Shown: piece after piece, positions 1 through 13,897 of the stretch
How the letters are laid out: each line of letters begins with the position of its first letter
Numbering within the stretch: position 1 is the stretch's first letter
NCBI RefSeq assembly: GCF_014898815.1
Contig: NW_026515539.1
Span: forward strand, 3,100,001-3,164,000
DNA length: 64,000 nt
Direction of reading: 5' to 3'
DNA from: Panonychus citri
Taxonomy: Eukaryota > Arthropoda > Arachnida > Trombidiformes > Tetranychidae
Made by a program: the position numbers and the translations under genes
The notes under the pieces: model-generated
The model's input: the letters and a program-made list of their open reading frames with translations, nothing else
Told to the model about the DNA's origin: nothing
Databases searched by the model: none

Positions 1-576
1 TTCGATTGGCATAGATTTTCACGAATTGATTATTCTATGAATTAGTTTGGAATCCCAACTCGACAGGGAATGAAATGACTCAATATAAATGCAAAGTCCA
101 AAAGGAAATAAATGAAACAAAAAAAAAAGACCAAGTCACAAATCGAACTGAGTTCTAAGCTGCGAATCAGTTCTTTACAATTTAGCATAAAGAATAAAGA
201 ATAAAGGTTATCTTGTTAGTAGAGAAAAAATAACTCGGTCAATAGGAAGAAAAAATAAACGAAAAGAAAAGAAAACTACTAATTTATATAAAAGAAATGT
301 TATCATTTTTTTCACAATAAATTCTCGTTACTTTATCATCTCCATCCTCATCTTCATCTTGTGTGCATGTCTCAAGCAATTTCATCATCTTCCTCAGAGA
401 CTCTTGAGAATCTGTTCAGAAACGATTTCTTTTCAGTAGTTAACGTGATGCCCTGTTGCTGGTAACACTTTTTTTTGTAATAGCAAAGATAAATAGTTGT
501 TGTTTCTAATTATTGATCATAACAATTTATCGTCAAGTTGATTTCTAATTGTTTTGTTTGTGTAAAGTTAATCAAA
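1..576. other. 5' flank of GPCR gene, no gene seen
   Basis: No ORF, splice pair or RNA gene is supported here. The stretch is AT-rich and presumably holds the promoter and 5' leader of the plus-strand GPCR that starts at 577. No clear TATA box or initiator could be singled out. Confidence 0.5.
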
Positions 577-2118
577 ATGATGGAGAAACCAATTCCAACC
601 AAATATCTTCCGTTGATCATTTCACTTATGCACAGTTTCCCAAATGAAACCAATGATTTTAATAAGATTTATTATCGTCCAACTTTATCTAATTACATTG
701 GTCCAATTGTGACAATTTACTTAATTATCTTCATTTTTTCTCAAATTTTTACATTTTTAATGATAAAAAGGATAATCACCTATCAAAAGTCATTCTCAGT
801 CTACGGACGGACACCGTTCGACCCTCTATTAGCTGTTGGTTTTAACGATTTTTTCATTAAAGGGATACTTGTTTTACCATTTTCTGTGATCATTTTAATT
901 ACAATTAACTGGACCTATGGTTCATTTTTGTGTTTCACTTTTCCCATGTTACAAGATTCATGTTTCCATGTAACATCAATCACCTATGTGATTATATTTT
1001 CCCGTCGATATAAAACAATATCAAAAATAGTTCTAAATGAAAATTTTACTTCTCTAACCAAATACGAATATGTGATCTCATCGTTTTGGGTTTTCACGAT
1101 TGCCTGGACTATTTGTACCTTAGGGTCACTTCCGTATTCCTGGTTTATTGTTCACATACCAATATCACCTTATTTAGCTGGTCATCAGTTTGCCAAGGCT
1201 GCTGTTTGCTCAACTAATCCCACAGGTAATACCAAGGAGTACATCAGAATCCTATTTCTTACCTATTATGTGACACCAATTGCTATGGTTTTGTCTTATC
1301 ATTCAAAGATTACAACTTGCATGAAGAATTGGCAACAATTGTTTAATCTTTCACCAACAATTAACCTCTCATCTTTATCAACAATTAAAGTGACCCGATG
1401 TAATTCATCAGCAACTGGACCTCCTTCATCACCACGAACACGAACCAGTGTGACCACGACAACCGATTGTTATGAAGTTACCGTTATAGATGAAGATAGT
1501 AATGAAATTAATATTAACTGTGATTCTAATTTAGTTGATAATAGTAAGGGAAGGGTAAGTGAGAACAATTCACCTTCCTATCAATCACAAATATCTCCCA
1601 AACAAACAAATAATCGCCTCCTTCAACCCAATCATTTCACCTACTCTGCCAATCGAGATCGAGGTAGTTCAATAGTTCAATCGTTGGTTCCATCAACGTC
1701 TCGATCAATCACCATGTCGTCAACATCTTCCATTTCAAAATCAACATCAATTTTACCTCATTTCTTTCTGGAGCAATCGTTTCACAGAATTCTGGTGATA
1801 ATGTTCACTGTCCATGGATTAACACTTCTTCCAATTAATATACTTCGTATATGGAAACATGTTGTTGTGGAAAACAATGAGAATGGTTCCTTATTTGATA
1901 TACTATTTATTACCTTTGTGGCGATTAAATATTCATCGGTTCCAATATCTTCATCGTTGTTTTACTTTTGGCAACATCGACATCGCATTTTGATTGAAAT
2001 TTGCTTGCAAACCCATCAAAATGATCACAAACTATCAACAAAATCAAAAACTTCTAGAGGTAAAAGATCAACAAGTGAAAGTTACAATGGATTAGAATTG
2101 GAAAGTAGTTCAGTTTGA
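577..2118 (+). CDS. Divergent rhodopsin-like G-protein-coupled receptor
   Basis: Single-exon receptor of 513 residues. I use the ATG at 577 (a second follows at 580) because the longer reading frame has no upstream ATG. Seven hydrophobic segments can be read: TM1 near NYIGPIVTIYLIIFIF, TM2 near DPLLAVGFNDFF, TM3 through CFTFPMLQDSCFHV, TM4 near ISSFWVFTIAWTICTLG, TM5 near YYVTPIAMVLSY, TM6 near FTVHGLTLLPINILRIW and TM7 near FVAIKYSSVPISSSLFYFW. A cysteine at the top of TM3 and one in extracellular loop 2 (AVCSTNP) could form the usual disulfide. Intracellular loop 3 is long (about 140 residues) and Ser/Thr-rich. The DRY motif is SRRY and there is no clean NPxxY in TM7, so it is a divergent or orphan member. 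A peptide receptor is possible but the ligand cannot be inferred. It lies alone, with more than 4 kb of gene-free DNA downstream. Confidence 0.8.
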   Translation: MMEKPIPTKYLPLIISLMHSFPNETNDFNKIYYRPTLSNYIGPIVTIYLIIFIFSQIFTFLMIKRIITYQKSFSVYGRTPFDPLLAVGFNDFFIKGILVLPFSVIILITINWTYGSFLCFTFPMLQDSCFHVTSITYVIIFSRRYKTISKIVLNENFTSLTKYEYVISSFWVFTIAWTICTLGSLPYSWFIVHIPISPYLAGHQFAKAAVCSTNPTGNTKEYIRILFLTYYVTPIAMVLSYHSKITTCMKNWQQLFNLSPTINLSSLSTIKVTRCNSSATGPPSSPRTRTSVTTTTDCYEVTVIDEDSNEININCDSNLVDNSKGRVSENNSPSYQSQISPKQTNNRLLQPNHFTYSANRDRGSSIVQSLVPSTSRSITMSSTSSISKSTSILPHFFLEQSFHRILVIMFTVHGLTLLPINILRIWKHVVVENNENGSLFDILFITFVAIKYSSVPISSSLFYFWQHRHRILIEICLQTHQNDHKLSTKSKTSRGKRSTSESYNGLELESSSV

Positions 2119-5100
2119 CCAACAATCAAAACTGTAACGGTATTTTATTCTTAATCTTATTATATCAAAATCTGAGGATTAATAGTACATGTAAAATTTT
2201 CTAGAATTTAATGAGTAACATTGATGAAACTCTGTTTAATCTTCTTTTCTTCAATGACGATTCTTCCTTTCAATTTAACTTCTAATAATTTGCTAATAAC
2301 AATTGAGTTTCAAATGAATATTTTTAGCGCACAAAATAAATTCGGACTATTAATCGTCTAATCAAATGAAAGTGTAATCCAAAACCCAGAATTTTGTGTA
2401 GTAATAATAAAGAGATATCAAAAATCTATTCTATTCTAACGATTCATCCACATCCCTTGGCGACTTCAAAGTCTATTTCTCATGCAATTTTATCTCCATC
2501 ATGTAACTGTTATCTAAAAGTTCTTTTGTTATTAATATGAGATTTTTTTCTTCTATTCGAAATTTTACTTGTTCTTCTTCTCTGTTGTTCATCATTTTAC
2601 CTGAAATCAGGTAACAAACACTTTATTTATGATCCTTATCTCCATCATTCACCAGCCAGTGAAAGGTGAACATCATGATCATGTTCACCTTTCATCTAAA
2701 AATAAATCAGTTAACTGAAATACTCGAATCAGAACTTTGCACAGAAAAAAGTTCGAGATGTTTATTCAATCTCAACAATCGGATTAAATGAATGTATACA
2801 AAAAGCAATAATAGTAATGAAATAGATGATTATCATCTTATAATCAGATATTTCTCAGCAAATTGACAATCAAAATTTCCAACAATTAAAGTGTTAACAG
2901 TCCAATGATTAACTATCGCTTCTTAAAAGTGATAACAATTAACAATAATACCGTTTAATATTCAAATCCCTGGATATTATTTTTTTTTCTTGAATTTCTA
3001 TTTTCTGTTAATAGATTTAATTTAATTGTTATCCTTGAACAAGAGATTCTAATGGAAATTAATTATTCCTCTACAATTTAATTTGAAATATGAAATTTAA
3101 AACTATTAATCTAATCAACTAATTGATGATCAATTTTAAATGAAATGAAATTGCGGTTTGTTGATGGGAATACAAAATGTTACAAGGAAATTTGATTTAA
3201 TAAATGATTCAAATTAAATTTGAATAAATGATTTTCTTTTTCTCAATCATAATTGTCAATGTTGGTAAAATAAATCAATCAACTATTAATTTACTGAAAC
3301 AAAGGAAACAATTACAGAAAAACGTAATTTAAATTAGCTAATCAACAATAACAATCAGCTTTACGTTACCACTTATAAAGTAATTAAATCCCATTGATTT
3401 AAATTGAAATGTTACATTTTCTGTGGTTGACAATTAAATGATATTATTAATAATTTTGATTGACATTCCGTCCAAAGTTAATTGTAGTGAAAGAAAAAGT
3501 TTCAATTCTTTGATTAAGTTTAAGATTAAATTGTTTTATTGATTTTAAATTTGACTTTAAATCAAATCAATCAAAATGTTAACAATGAACTCACTTGATT
3601 TTAGAACCTTTAATCAACAGGGAAGAAAATATAATTAGAACAAAATTCTGATAGAAAATTTAACAAGTTCGATATTTTTTCTTCAATCTAATTTAATAAA
3701 AAGTAATCATGATTAAGCTGATTACCTTTTTTACCAGAATTTCCTTTCAATTGAATGATTAGTTAATTGTTAATCTGTAATTTCATTGCGATCAATGTTT
3801 CCAAGTTTCCAGATTAGTTAATCTGTTTCAGTTGGAAAGATTAACGTGATTTATTTACATAAATCAAATTTAATTAATCACCAAGAATCTGTTCAATTGA
3901 GATTAATTTTTAATTTAACTTTTGTTAAAAGTTACCTTAATCATATGGATACTGATGACAATCAATGATTAATGTTATCCTTTTATTATTAATGATCACG
4001 TTGAACAATTTAATTGATTGTCTAAGGATTTTAAACTAAGGGTGTGGTAACTTTGATAGTGGATAATAAATTGTTGTAATATTAACGGATTGTAATCAAC
4101 TTGATTGTAATCCAATCCAATGTTGTTTATTAATCACGTTGAATATACATATTCCCCCAATCTATTGGTGACTATGATTAGTTAATCATTAAAGATAAAT
4201 TAGTTTCAAGTCAAGTTAACTCAACATGATTTACTAACGATAATATTATGATTACATGATTTATTTTCACTAATTTACTTTGAGTGTTATTTTTTTTTGC
4301 TCAAACTATAACTGGATTAATCAAGAGTAAATACTATTAACCATTGATAATCACAATCTATATAATTAATCAAGGTTAAATTGTTAATAATATTCCAAAA
4401 TCATTGAGACAAATCAATCGCTAATAATAATAAACATTCACAATTAAGGATAAGTAAATAATCTGGACAAAGTATTGGTAAGTTGATCAAATGGTTAATT
4501 TGATTGTTAATAATTTAGAAATTGATTTTTAATTTATTCATCAAATTACAAAATGTTTACCCCTTGACGGTTTAATTTGATTACAACAATTAAACAATTG
4601 ATTAATTTCAGAATTTTTCTCTCAATTGTGATAGTTGGAAAAAAATCTAATTCCAGAAAACTAATTAACTAATTGTTTGCGTTGGTGAGACAACTGATAA
4701 CGAATTATAATTGTAATTAATGGTTTAACTCTAATCGTATTGTAATGATGTTTGTATCCTTTGGTTGATTAAATAATTGAACAATCAACAGAATAAAACA
4801 ATTATAATCATTAATTTAATCACTATTATTATTCACTAATGAATCTAAGAGATTAATTATTTTTCCCTGTTCGTTTTTTTTTCTTGCATCAGTTTTGTTT
4901 CACATCTCAAATTCAGGGTAATTCATGGTAACAATTGAACTCTGGAAATTTGATCAATCCAAGAATCAACATTTTCCTATCTCGAACTGTAAATAATATA
5001 TTCAATCAATCAACATTCAGTTTCCATGGTTAGATATTAGAAATGTTTCCTTTTTTTTTTACTTGTAACAATTTAGAATATAAAAAAAAATATTCAAAAT

Positions 5101-6182
5101 TTGAATTAAATGTCAAGAGAATCTGAAAAATTAAACAGAATCAGATTATCAATAACCTTTTCTGTTATGAATATTGATTCAATTGGTTGTCAAAGGTTAA
5201 ATTGTAAGGTTACAGTTGATGAGTGGAAATTGAATATTATTTAATTGTTGGAGTTTCACTTATCATAATCATTTGATTGTTGATTGGTTTTTCCTCTTGA
5301 AATTCTCATACAATAATAACTCAATTCAACATTTTATCTTCACTGATCCTCATCTTCATTTCGAACAGAACTTTTTTCTTCTCCATCTTCTTCTCGATAA
5401 TGGTTTCTAAGTACAGGTAAGTTCATGAGAAAGATGAAACCTCGAGGGATTTTGACTGCGTCCTCATTGTCAAAATGTCCTTTTGTGTCTCAATGGCTTA
5501 ATACAATTAAAGTAAATCACAATCAACAATTACAATTACTTTTCGTTTATTGAACAGTCACTTAAATCTTTCGATAGTTTAACAATTTTTAAGAAAACTT
5601 TGTGTCCATAGTTTTGATTTTTTTTCTCTTCTTTTCCTCTATTCAAGTGATTTAATCTTCTTCTTGTATTGGTCATCATTTCCACTGACCAGTGGTAGAA
5701 AAGCTTCAGTTTTAATTTCACCCTGGAAAAGTCATTGATAAGCTCAAAGAAAGAAATTATATCCATCATTGAAATGATTTAATTGTTCATGAAAATTGAT
5801 AATTTTCTGATATTATTACAATTGAAAAATAGATTTAAATTATTATTGTGAATAATTTTTAGACTTTAATTGTTAGGATAGAAAAGAGGATTAAGATTAT
5901 AAGTAGATTGTTGATTAATTTCGGTTCTTTTTTTATCCTTCGTCATGATGCTTATGAATATCACGATAGTGATGAAGAAAAAGATGATAATCATATTACA
6001 AGAAGAAAACTAATAGAAAAAGATTATCCATAGTTTCCTTATAATTATCGTTCGAGTATAATAATAATACTATTACTCAGAATAATAGAATTATTTTCTC
6101 TTTTTTTCTGAGTATAATTCTCGATTCTTTGTTCATCATTATCTGGTCTCAATTCGGGTTTCATTGGGTATTTTTCCACCCA
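2119..6182. other. Intergenic, no gene supported
   Basis: About 4 kb of AT-rich DNA without a credible coding exon. A possible tiny start exon at 5399 on the plus strand (codons for MVSKY before a GTAAGT donor) has no visible continuation. A perfect hairpin at 2660-2694 is listed separately. Motifs such as CAATTA and ACAATCAA recur throughout. Confidence 0.5.
2660..2694. repeat. Perfect 14-bp inverted repeat with 7-base spacer
   Basis: The arms are 2660-2673 (TGAAAGGTGAACAT) and 2681-2694 (its exact reverse complement), separated by CATGATC. It lies 540 bases beyond the GPCR stop codon. The AGGTGA halves resemble nuclear-receptor half-sites, but the role is unknown. It could equally be a hairpin or a chance palindrome. 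Confidence 0.7.
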
Positions 6183-9100
6183 TCAAGCGATTGTCATTAA
6201 TCCGTTTGGAAAATGTCGCTTCTCTACTGGACTTTGACGATTTAATCTGATTCCATTATTAGATCGCTGATTTAGTTTATTATTCCAATTTCCTCTGTTG
6301 GAACTTCCTCTTACCATCATGGAACTATTAATAACATCATCATTATTATTATTGTTGTTTCCATAATTTATTTGATTGTCACGTTCCGTGATATCAATAC
6401 TTTGGCGGTTTAATCGATGATCAACAGAGTTTCGTCTTCCCTGTTTCGGTGATTCCATGAACATTATCGAGGAAACGGAAGCAGAAGACAGACAATCATC
6501 AGAAGAGCACATATCTAAAGGATAAAGATGAGCTGATGATGATGGTGATGATCTGATTGATGATAATGATGATAATAAAGGTAATGATTGAGGTGATGAT
6601 TGTAAATGTTTTGAATCAATTGACTTCCATGGTTTCATTGAATTAGTTGAGTTAATCACATTTGATGTTGAATTGTAATGATTATTTGATGATGAAGATT
6701 CTGATGATGATGCTGATGAATCTGATAATGACATTGTTATCATTTGATTGCGTAAAATATTATTGTTTTCATTAGAATTTTCATTAATTGTTGATGATAA
6801 TGATCTTTCCTCTTCCAGATAATCTTCACCATTAACTTGTTGTTCATCATCACCTTTACCTTTATCACTAAATATATTTGGATCATCAATATATTTCTTT
6901 ATCAAATTGAATCGGCTTATGTAACCAACTTCACCTTCATTTCCGTTTGACTCAAATTCATTTCCGGCAAATGTGATGAACATTTCATCGTCATCAAGGG
7001 TCAATGGGTCAACAATTGTTTGCCGGGCATAGTTTTCCTCACCAATCATATCAATATTGATATTAACACTATTCTTGTTGATACTGTTGTTATTTTGATT
7101 ATAATTTGGTGATGATGATCCATTGCTTGGCTCAGATGATAAACTCCATGTTTCCAATGGAAACCTTGAGGTAATCATTTCATTCCCTGTTGAATTTGGT
7201 TCCTCATCTGAAATTGATGATGAGTGATTATTAAAATTCAAATAACGGCCCTCCTGTATTGTTATCACTTGAGAATTATCATCAGATCTTGATTGTTTAT
7301 TAGCTGATTTAGCATTCTTATTATTATTGCTATTGTATTTTCCACTTTTATTACCATTTTTGCTATTATTATCTCTGATATTGTTTCTCATGGATCTATT
7401 TTCAAGTAGTTTATTAGGTACGGATGAGGATGATAGGGATGGTCGAGATGATGAAGATGGTAATCTTAATGACATCGAAGCCACTGGTTGTAGCATCCAA
7501 TTATTGTCACTGACCAATGGTAAAGACTTAACTGTTTTGATCTGTTTTCTTTTACGGGTAAAATGTTTCAAATCAGCGACTAATTGGCTTAATCTTGAAT
7601 CTTCTTTAGAGTGATTATGATTACCATGAGATGAATGATTTGATTTAACCCCATCGATTTTAGATCTTGCCTTACATGTTTCAGTTATTTCGGTGACAAC
7701 CTCGGGCAATGGGACAATACTCCGTTGGGCGAGTTTCTTTTCCACTTCGTTTGATAGGTTGGCCAAATTTTCTGAACTAATTGTATCATCGTAATTATTG
7801 TTCCCAGAATTGTTATTGTTATGATTTCCCTTTGTTTCAAATAGATTCTCATTAATATCTGATAGATCATTGAGAGAATCGGGTTCATTGGAGTAATTGG
7901 TTTGCTCCATGTTTCCGTTCTCGTTGGAAATAGTAACATTCTGATCATCATTAACCGTAACCATTTCCTCTGCTAAACGATCAACTATTTCCCTTCGTGA
8001 TACTTTGGATGCTTTGTCATCTCCCCAGGCAGTTATCATCATGGAAGAATCACAATTTTTCTTATAAATCGATGACAATGAGGAGCTCAATTGATGCTCG
8101 TGTCGTGGCTCATGAGATCTATCATTCGATAACTCGGAATCAGAGAATGCAATTTCTTTAGTGGTCACTTTAGCTTTAGAATTGTCTGAAGCTCTTCGAG
8201 AGCTTCCAAATGATAAAAGTTTCGGTCTAAATTGATTAACCGACGATTTCCAAGAGTTTGACTGCGAAACAGTTGAAATCGCCACAGGCAATGATAAAGG
8301 TTGTTGATATGAATTATCTTGTTGATATTGTTGCTGATACATGGATAAAGCTTCTTGGCTTAATAATGTCTCATTTCTGTTCATTTGAAGTTCACTTTCA
8401 CTTTCCAATGAACTTGGTGATCCCATTGACGACGAGTCACTTGTTGTCGATAAACTAATTGATTTATCTTTAGATTTAAGTTCAGAAATAAAATAATCAT
8501 CTTCTGGAATGACTAGTAAAGTTGGTTTGAAACGGAAAGCTCTCATTCGACCTCGAGCCGATGAAATGACCTCTCGAAGTCTTGAAAGAAATTCAATGGC
8601 AGTCGGTGAGGGCGATGATAAGGCCTCAGGGTCCAACAATTTAGGCGCAATCGACAAGTCTCGTCTTGATAATCGATTCGACCGTCGAAATGGTTGTGGT
8701 GATAAATTGCTAACAATTTGTACATTTGTGTTCGTTTGTCCACAAAACTGTCCATTAAATTGAGCAGATTTCTCCTTAACTCGAGCCTAATCAACGAAGA
8801 AAAAAAAACATCAACAACAATTAGTTAATCACAATGATAATCTAAGACTTGCATGTTAATCATACGAATGAAATGATTACATAAATTGTTTACTATTCTG
8901 GTGAACATGCAATTCAATTAATCAAGCAAATTACATTCTCCTAATCATATTGAAAAGTTTACCTTAATTGTTACTGTTTTTTAATTATTAACTAGAATTA
9001 TGATTAGTGTATGATTAGCGAAGCAAATAATTAAAGATGTTAATTGTTGATTTTCTTAAAACCTTCGACAAGGTAAATGTTTACAGTTAATTAGTAAAAG

Positions 9101-9510
9101 AAACATAAAGATACACAAAATGATTACATGATAATGTGTAGAGAATAGTTAATCAGATTTAAGGATTTTGTCTATTCCAAAAATAAGTTAATTAATTGAG
9201 GTAATGAAAGAAAATAGTAGAGATTAAGTGAGAGAAAATGATTCCAGACTAATTTGAAATCCGTTCTTCATGGTGAATGGATTAACATGGTAATCAAATC
9301 CATGTTATTATTAAATTATCGATGGAAATGATTATCTGCCGTTGACAACAATTAAACATCTTTGGTATCCAGTTGATTATTGATCAACATGGAAAAGGCA
9401 AACATTCATATTCCCATGATGGGAGATAAAAATACTCAGAGGATTTTGATTGTTAGTTAAGGGGAAGTGACACTTTTTTCATTGAGCATTATCATTGGAA
9501 TCATTATTAT

Positions 9511-9556
<46 letters not shown>

Positions 9557-11651
9557 ATTTCATGATAATGAAAATATATTATCTCTGTGAATAGAGTCAT
9601 GAATATGTTAATAGGAAATACAAATAGAGTTGGAGAAAAAGTCAGAATGAAAATTTAACACCAATGAATAGAAGATGAGAATACAATGAGAATAAGCTAA
9701 TTCTTTTAACCATTAGAGTAAAAATGAAGAAGAAAAAATTGTCAGCTTAATAGTGACAATATGGAAACATGATGAGATGAGAAAAAGTTACTATTAAATT
9801 GCAATTATTATCATGTTCAATTTATAAGGTAATTTAGATTCTTTTTTCTTGGTTGAATTTTCCAATGTTTGAACAATTTATCAAATTGTTCATCATGATC
9901 ATCAGTTGTATTGTGATTTTCATTATCTGGGTCAAGCTAAATGATACTTGGGTCAATCGGATGTGTCAATTTGTGAAATTTTACTCAGTTTAAGAGTGAA
10001 AAATGATTTCCCCTGAAATTTGCATAAATTTTGTATTAACTTGAATGTGAATTAAACAGGAGAATCACAAGTTCCATGTAGGAAAGATAATTCAGTTCAA
10101 GTGAAAGTTGTGTATGTGTGAATTTGTCAGAATAATAAACACCAGAGAGTGAAAAGGAAAATTTAATCAACTAATGATGAGAGAGGAAGAAGAAAAAAAT
10201 ACAAAGAATCACAAGTGATGGAAAACAATGTTTCCAGTCTATTAACAAGTGAATGAGTAAATCATTAGGAAGACATTGAGAAGTAGAGATGAAGATGATT
10301 ATTAGGTAAGGGATGAGTAGTAGAAGATGGAGAAGAAAAAAGAAAAGAATAACATTTTAAATATCATGAAATTGAGATTTTCACCATCTTTCTTTGGAAC
10401 AGTAACTTACCTGTACTTTCAGAAAGACAGAGAGAGATTGAGAGAGAGAGAGTTCACTTTCTGGGTAAAGAACAAAACTCAAGTTCACAAACCCTGAAGG
10501 CATTAAAATGAAAGTTTTTTTCCATCAATATCATGAGAAAATGAAGAGTTTGGATATATAAATAATGTATTTATGAGTTTCTGATATAAATATAAAATTT
10601 CACATGAGAATAGAACAAAAGAAAGAGAGAATTGATAAACAAGAGAGAATGAAAATTCTGAAATGGATAATGATATCGATAGATGATAATAATTTTCTTC
10701 TTCTTTTTTTCATGTCGAATTGAGTCCACATGGTGAACAGAAAGAAAGAAAAAAAAATTATTCAGTGTTAATGTCACAGAATAGAAAATGATGATTATTT
10801 CAAATGAAGAATATGTAACGTGTTGATTGCGTTTTTTTTTCGTCAATTAAAGTCGCACTTACGCAATGAGCGAAAATCATCAAACTATCGCCATTTTTTT
10901 TTCTCTTCTCTTCTTTTGTGACATTTGATTCTTCTCATGGTTCAATTGATTGTTAAATAATTGTCGATTAATTGTGATTTAATAATAGATTAACTGATTT
11001 GTTCATTTTTAATTCGTTAGATTTTATCAAATGTCACAAAAGTTTCATTTTCTCATTTCAACCGATTAATGATTCTTTTGTCTTATTTGTCTTTTCAGTC
11101 TTCAACATTATTGATTTAGTCGCGATTCCAACTGATCAACAATTTAACAGTTTTATCACTTGATTGTTTATGAATATTTAATATAATAACTGGCTGGAAT
11201 TGTTCACCATGTTAAATGAACTTGAAATGATGATGACAATACACATATAAGGAGATTAGAGTATTTAATCATGTAGCTTGAGATTCATCATGATGAATGA
11301 ATGTTCATAATCTACATGTTACCAAATGAGGTCTTTGGTACGGTTCAGTTGATTAACTAATTTCTGCTTATTAACAATTAACCATAAACAACCTGGGTAT
11401 CAATTCTTTACTATGCAATCAACAATTTACATTCTTAATTGTATTGATTTACTACACGAATACACTATAAGTGTGTACACGTTTAATCAATAACAATCAA
11501 AGGGTAAATGGTACCAGTAGGACAATATAATTGATAATCTAGTCGTTGATTAAAATCATTGTTTCCTTTAGTGTTTTTTTTTGCGATAAATTATCAGGCT
11601 AATTATTATCTGATCGCTGTTGGTTAATTAAGTTATTGGGGAAGAAATTAT

Positions 11652-11686
<35 letters not shown>

Positions 11687-13897
11687 AAATTAATTACCTG
11701 TAATGAGTTTAATGATGATGGAGTGTGTTGATTATGATGATGATGATGATGATGATTAACAATGTTGGTTATTGTTGTGAGTGATTGAGAGGGTGAAGAT
11801 GCTGGTGATTGAGGAGAGGAGGATGAGGATGATGATGGAGATGAAAGTGATGAAGATGATAATGGAAAGGTTAACAATGATGGTGATGATGAGGATAGAT
11901 TATTAATCGATGATGGATTAGGTGATGAGATTGGCACTGATAAAGATGATGAAGTTATTGTGGATAATAAATGTCCTTGGTCAATGGATTTGAGACAAAT
12001 CTCAACATCTGATGATTGTGTTTTCTGTTGACAATTATCATCACTTTTGTTGATTTCTTTTTGTTGACTTTTTCTTTTACTATTATTAATTGAATCACTT
12101 TTAATTGATGGATTAAATTCACCGGCAATTTCACCATAATCAACTCTATCCATGGAAAGTGTGAAACATTTTGTTTTACTGTTCGCATCCTCATCTCCGC
12201 CTCGTTCCAATGATGAACTTCCTGTTTGATTGGAAGATGAATCACCGAATGACCCATGATGATGATTAGATGAATGAAATGAACTTTGTTGAAAACTACT
12301 GTTGTTACTTCGATGGTCCTTTAAATTGTCAACCCTTTTAGATCTCAGGTAGATCATTAGAGAGAGAACATAAGTTAATCCTAAGACACCGATGGATAAT
12401 CCGATGATTAGATATCCTGAGGTTCCTTTTCCTTGGGTTGTTGATCCTGTGTTTCCATCCGGATGATGGACATTCCCCTGGACCTTGAGTAATCCTAAAC
12501 TCGAACCTGGTACCCAGCCTATTCGGACAGCGGCACATGGACGGTAAGGTGCAACTTCTATTGAGCCGTGACGAGGTTTTAGTTGACAATTAAAACGAAT
12601 TAAAACTAATTTCTGTTCCAATTGTCTTCTATTCTGATCATTGCCAACCCATTGAAGAAAAGATCGACTTCCGTCCGCAATTAAGGCAAAAACTGGCTTC
12701 CGTTAATCGATAGCCAACCATCATTGGTCATAACAAGGTCACTTTCTACTCGGCAAGTTTGATTCAGCAAATTGTGACGATCTAATAATGATTAAGATGA
12801 CCATTTAGATTATCAATTTCTCCATATTGATTAACTTACTTTCTAGATTAAGATGAGCTCCTGGATGAACCAATTGACCAGCAGTGGGCAATGAAACGAC
12901 CGGAATCGTTTCCGAAATATAAGTTCTGGTAAAAGTGATCAAAGGACAATCTAAGAAAAGAATCAGAATAATAATAATAAGTTAATAGTTTCAAATGATT
13001 TGTGAACAATTAAGAGAATTGTTGACAAAAAAAGATTTCAACATTGGAGACAATTGAAAACAAAACAATTGAGATAATTATTGTCAACTGTTAACTAAAT
13101 TATCGTAAATGATTATCTCCTCAAATAATCATATTCTCAGATGAATGGACATGAAAATGAGATTTAAATTGATTTTCAATTCTAAATATTGATGATGATT
13201 TAGTTATCACGTTCAAGAATTTACAATCAACAGATTAATCTAATCACGTTTAGAGATTTTCATGATGATTAAAGAAACAATCAGATGGAAACTATTAGAT
13301 TAACGGAAGAAGACTGAACAAAGTTCATTATTCATCCAGAAAGGAATAAATTTTATAATTGATTTGATTATTTAACTAATTTAGTTTGTTCACTAATCAC
13401 TACACCTTTGAGACAATGGAAATAATTTAATTTTAAATTGTTTCCCATTCATTTCACTTTCATGTAGAGAGAGAGAGAAAAAAATGGAAATATAATGAAA
13501 TGAATAATAATATTTGCATGAAGAAATATCAAGAATCACCTGAGGCAATGATGCGAATGAAATTAATCATGTAATTAAGTTAATTAATTGGATTAGTTGT
13601 GTTCTTACCGTCAAGATCTCGGACACACTGTTGAATATCCTCTCGAAATATTTGCTTTGATGGGTCACATTGGCATTTACAGGGATGACCATTGACCGGG
13701 GCAGCGAATCGTTGACCCTCTGAACAAAGGGATGGATCACAAGAGATCGGGTCACCAGAGATTATGAAAATATCTCCATGATAATCTCGATTAATCTCCT
13801 TAATTACTTGACTTGATGAGAGCTTAATCACCATGGTTAACAGTACAATTAACAGATTAAGGTAACAACAATTAGCCAACTCACGATCACCACCCAT
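6183..13897 (-). CDS. sha: Shavenoid-like single-pass membrane protein
   Basis: Four coding exons on the minus strand: 13609-13897, 12840-12950, 11698-12781 and 6183-8786, all with GT-AG borders and compatible phases, giving about 1,362 residues. Shavenoid is required for actin-rich cuticular hairs and denticles in Drosophila. Exon 1 encodes a signal peptide (I prefer the Met at 13897, starting MGGDREL) and a Cys-rich part with CDPSLC and HPCKCQC motifs followed by FREDIQQCVRD, the family hallmark. Exons 2 and 3 hold the rest of the ectodomain, including FLQWVGND and PYRPCAAVRIGW, then a transmembrane helix (LIIGLSIGVLGLTYVLSLMIYL). The cytoplasmic tail, mainly exon 4, is very long, low-complexity and rich in Ser and Asn, with an eight-His run. 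The frame breaks once near 12695: one added base (GCCAG to GCCCAG) restores both the conserved text and the exon phase. The last intron is 2.9 kb; extra exons there cannot be excluded. Confidence 0.85.
9516..9554. repeat. (CT)n microsatellite in shavenoid intron
   Basis: An uninterrupted CT dinucleotide run of about 39 bases lies inside the 2.9-kb intron between exons 3 and 4 of the shavenoid gene. Confidence 0.9.
11654..11682. repeat. (GA)n microsatellite just inside shavenoid intron
   Basis: A pure GA run starts 14 bases inside the intron, next to the exon 3 donor at 11698. On the transcript it reads as a CU tract. Confidence 0.85.

Noticed and set aside
5399..5420. Mini start exon (MVSKY before GTAAGT) on the plus strand
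   Set aside because: No continuing exon could be found before the shavenoid 3' end, so it is probably chance.
5536..5769. 77-codon minus-strand frame
   Set aside because: Low-complexity Lys/Asn text, no neighbours or motifs; typical random frame in AT-rich DNA.
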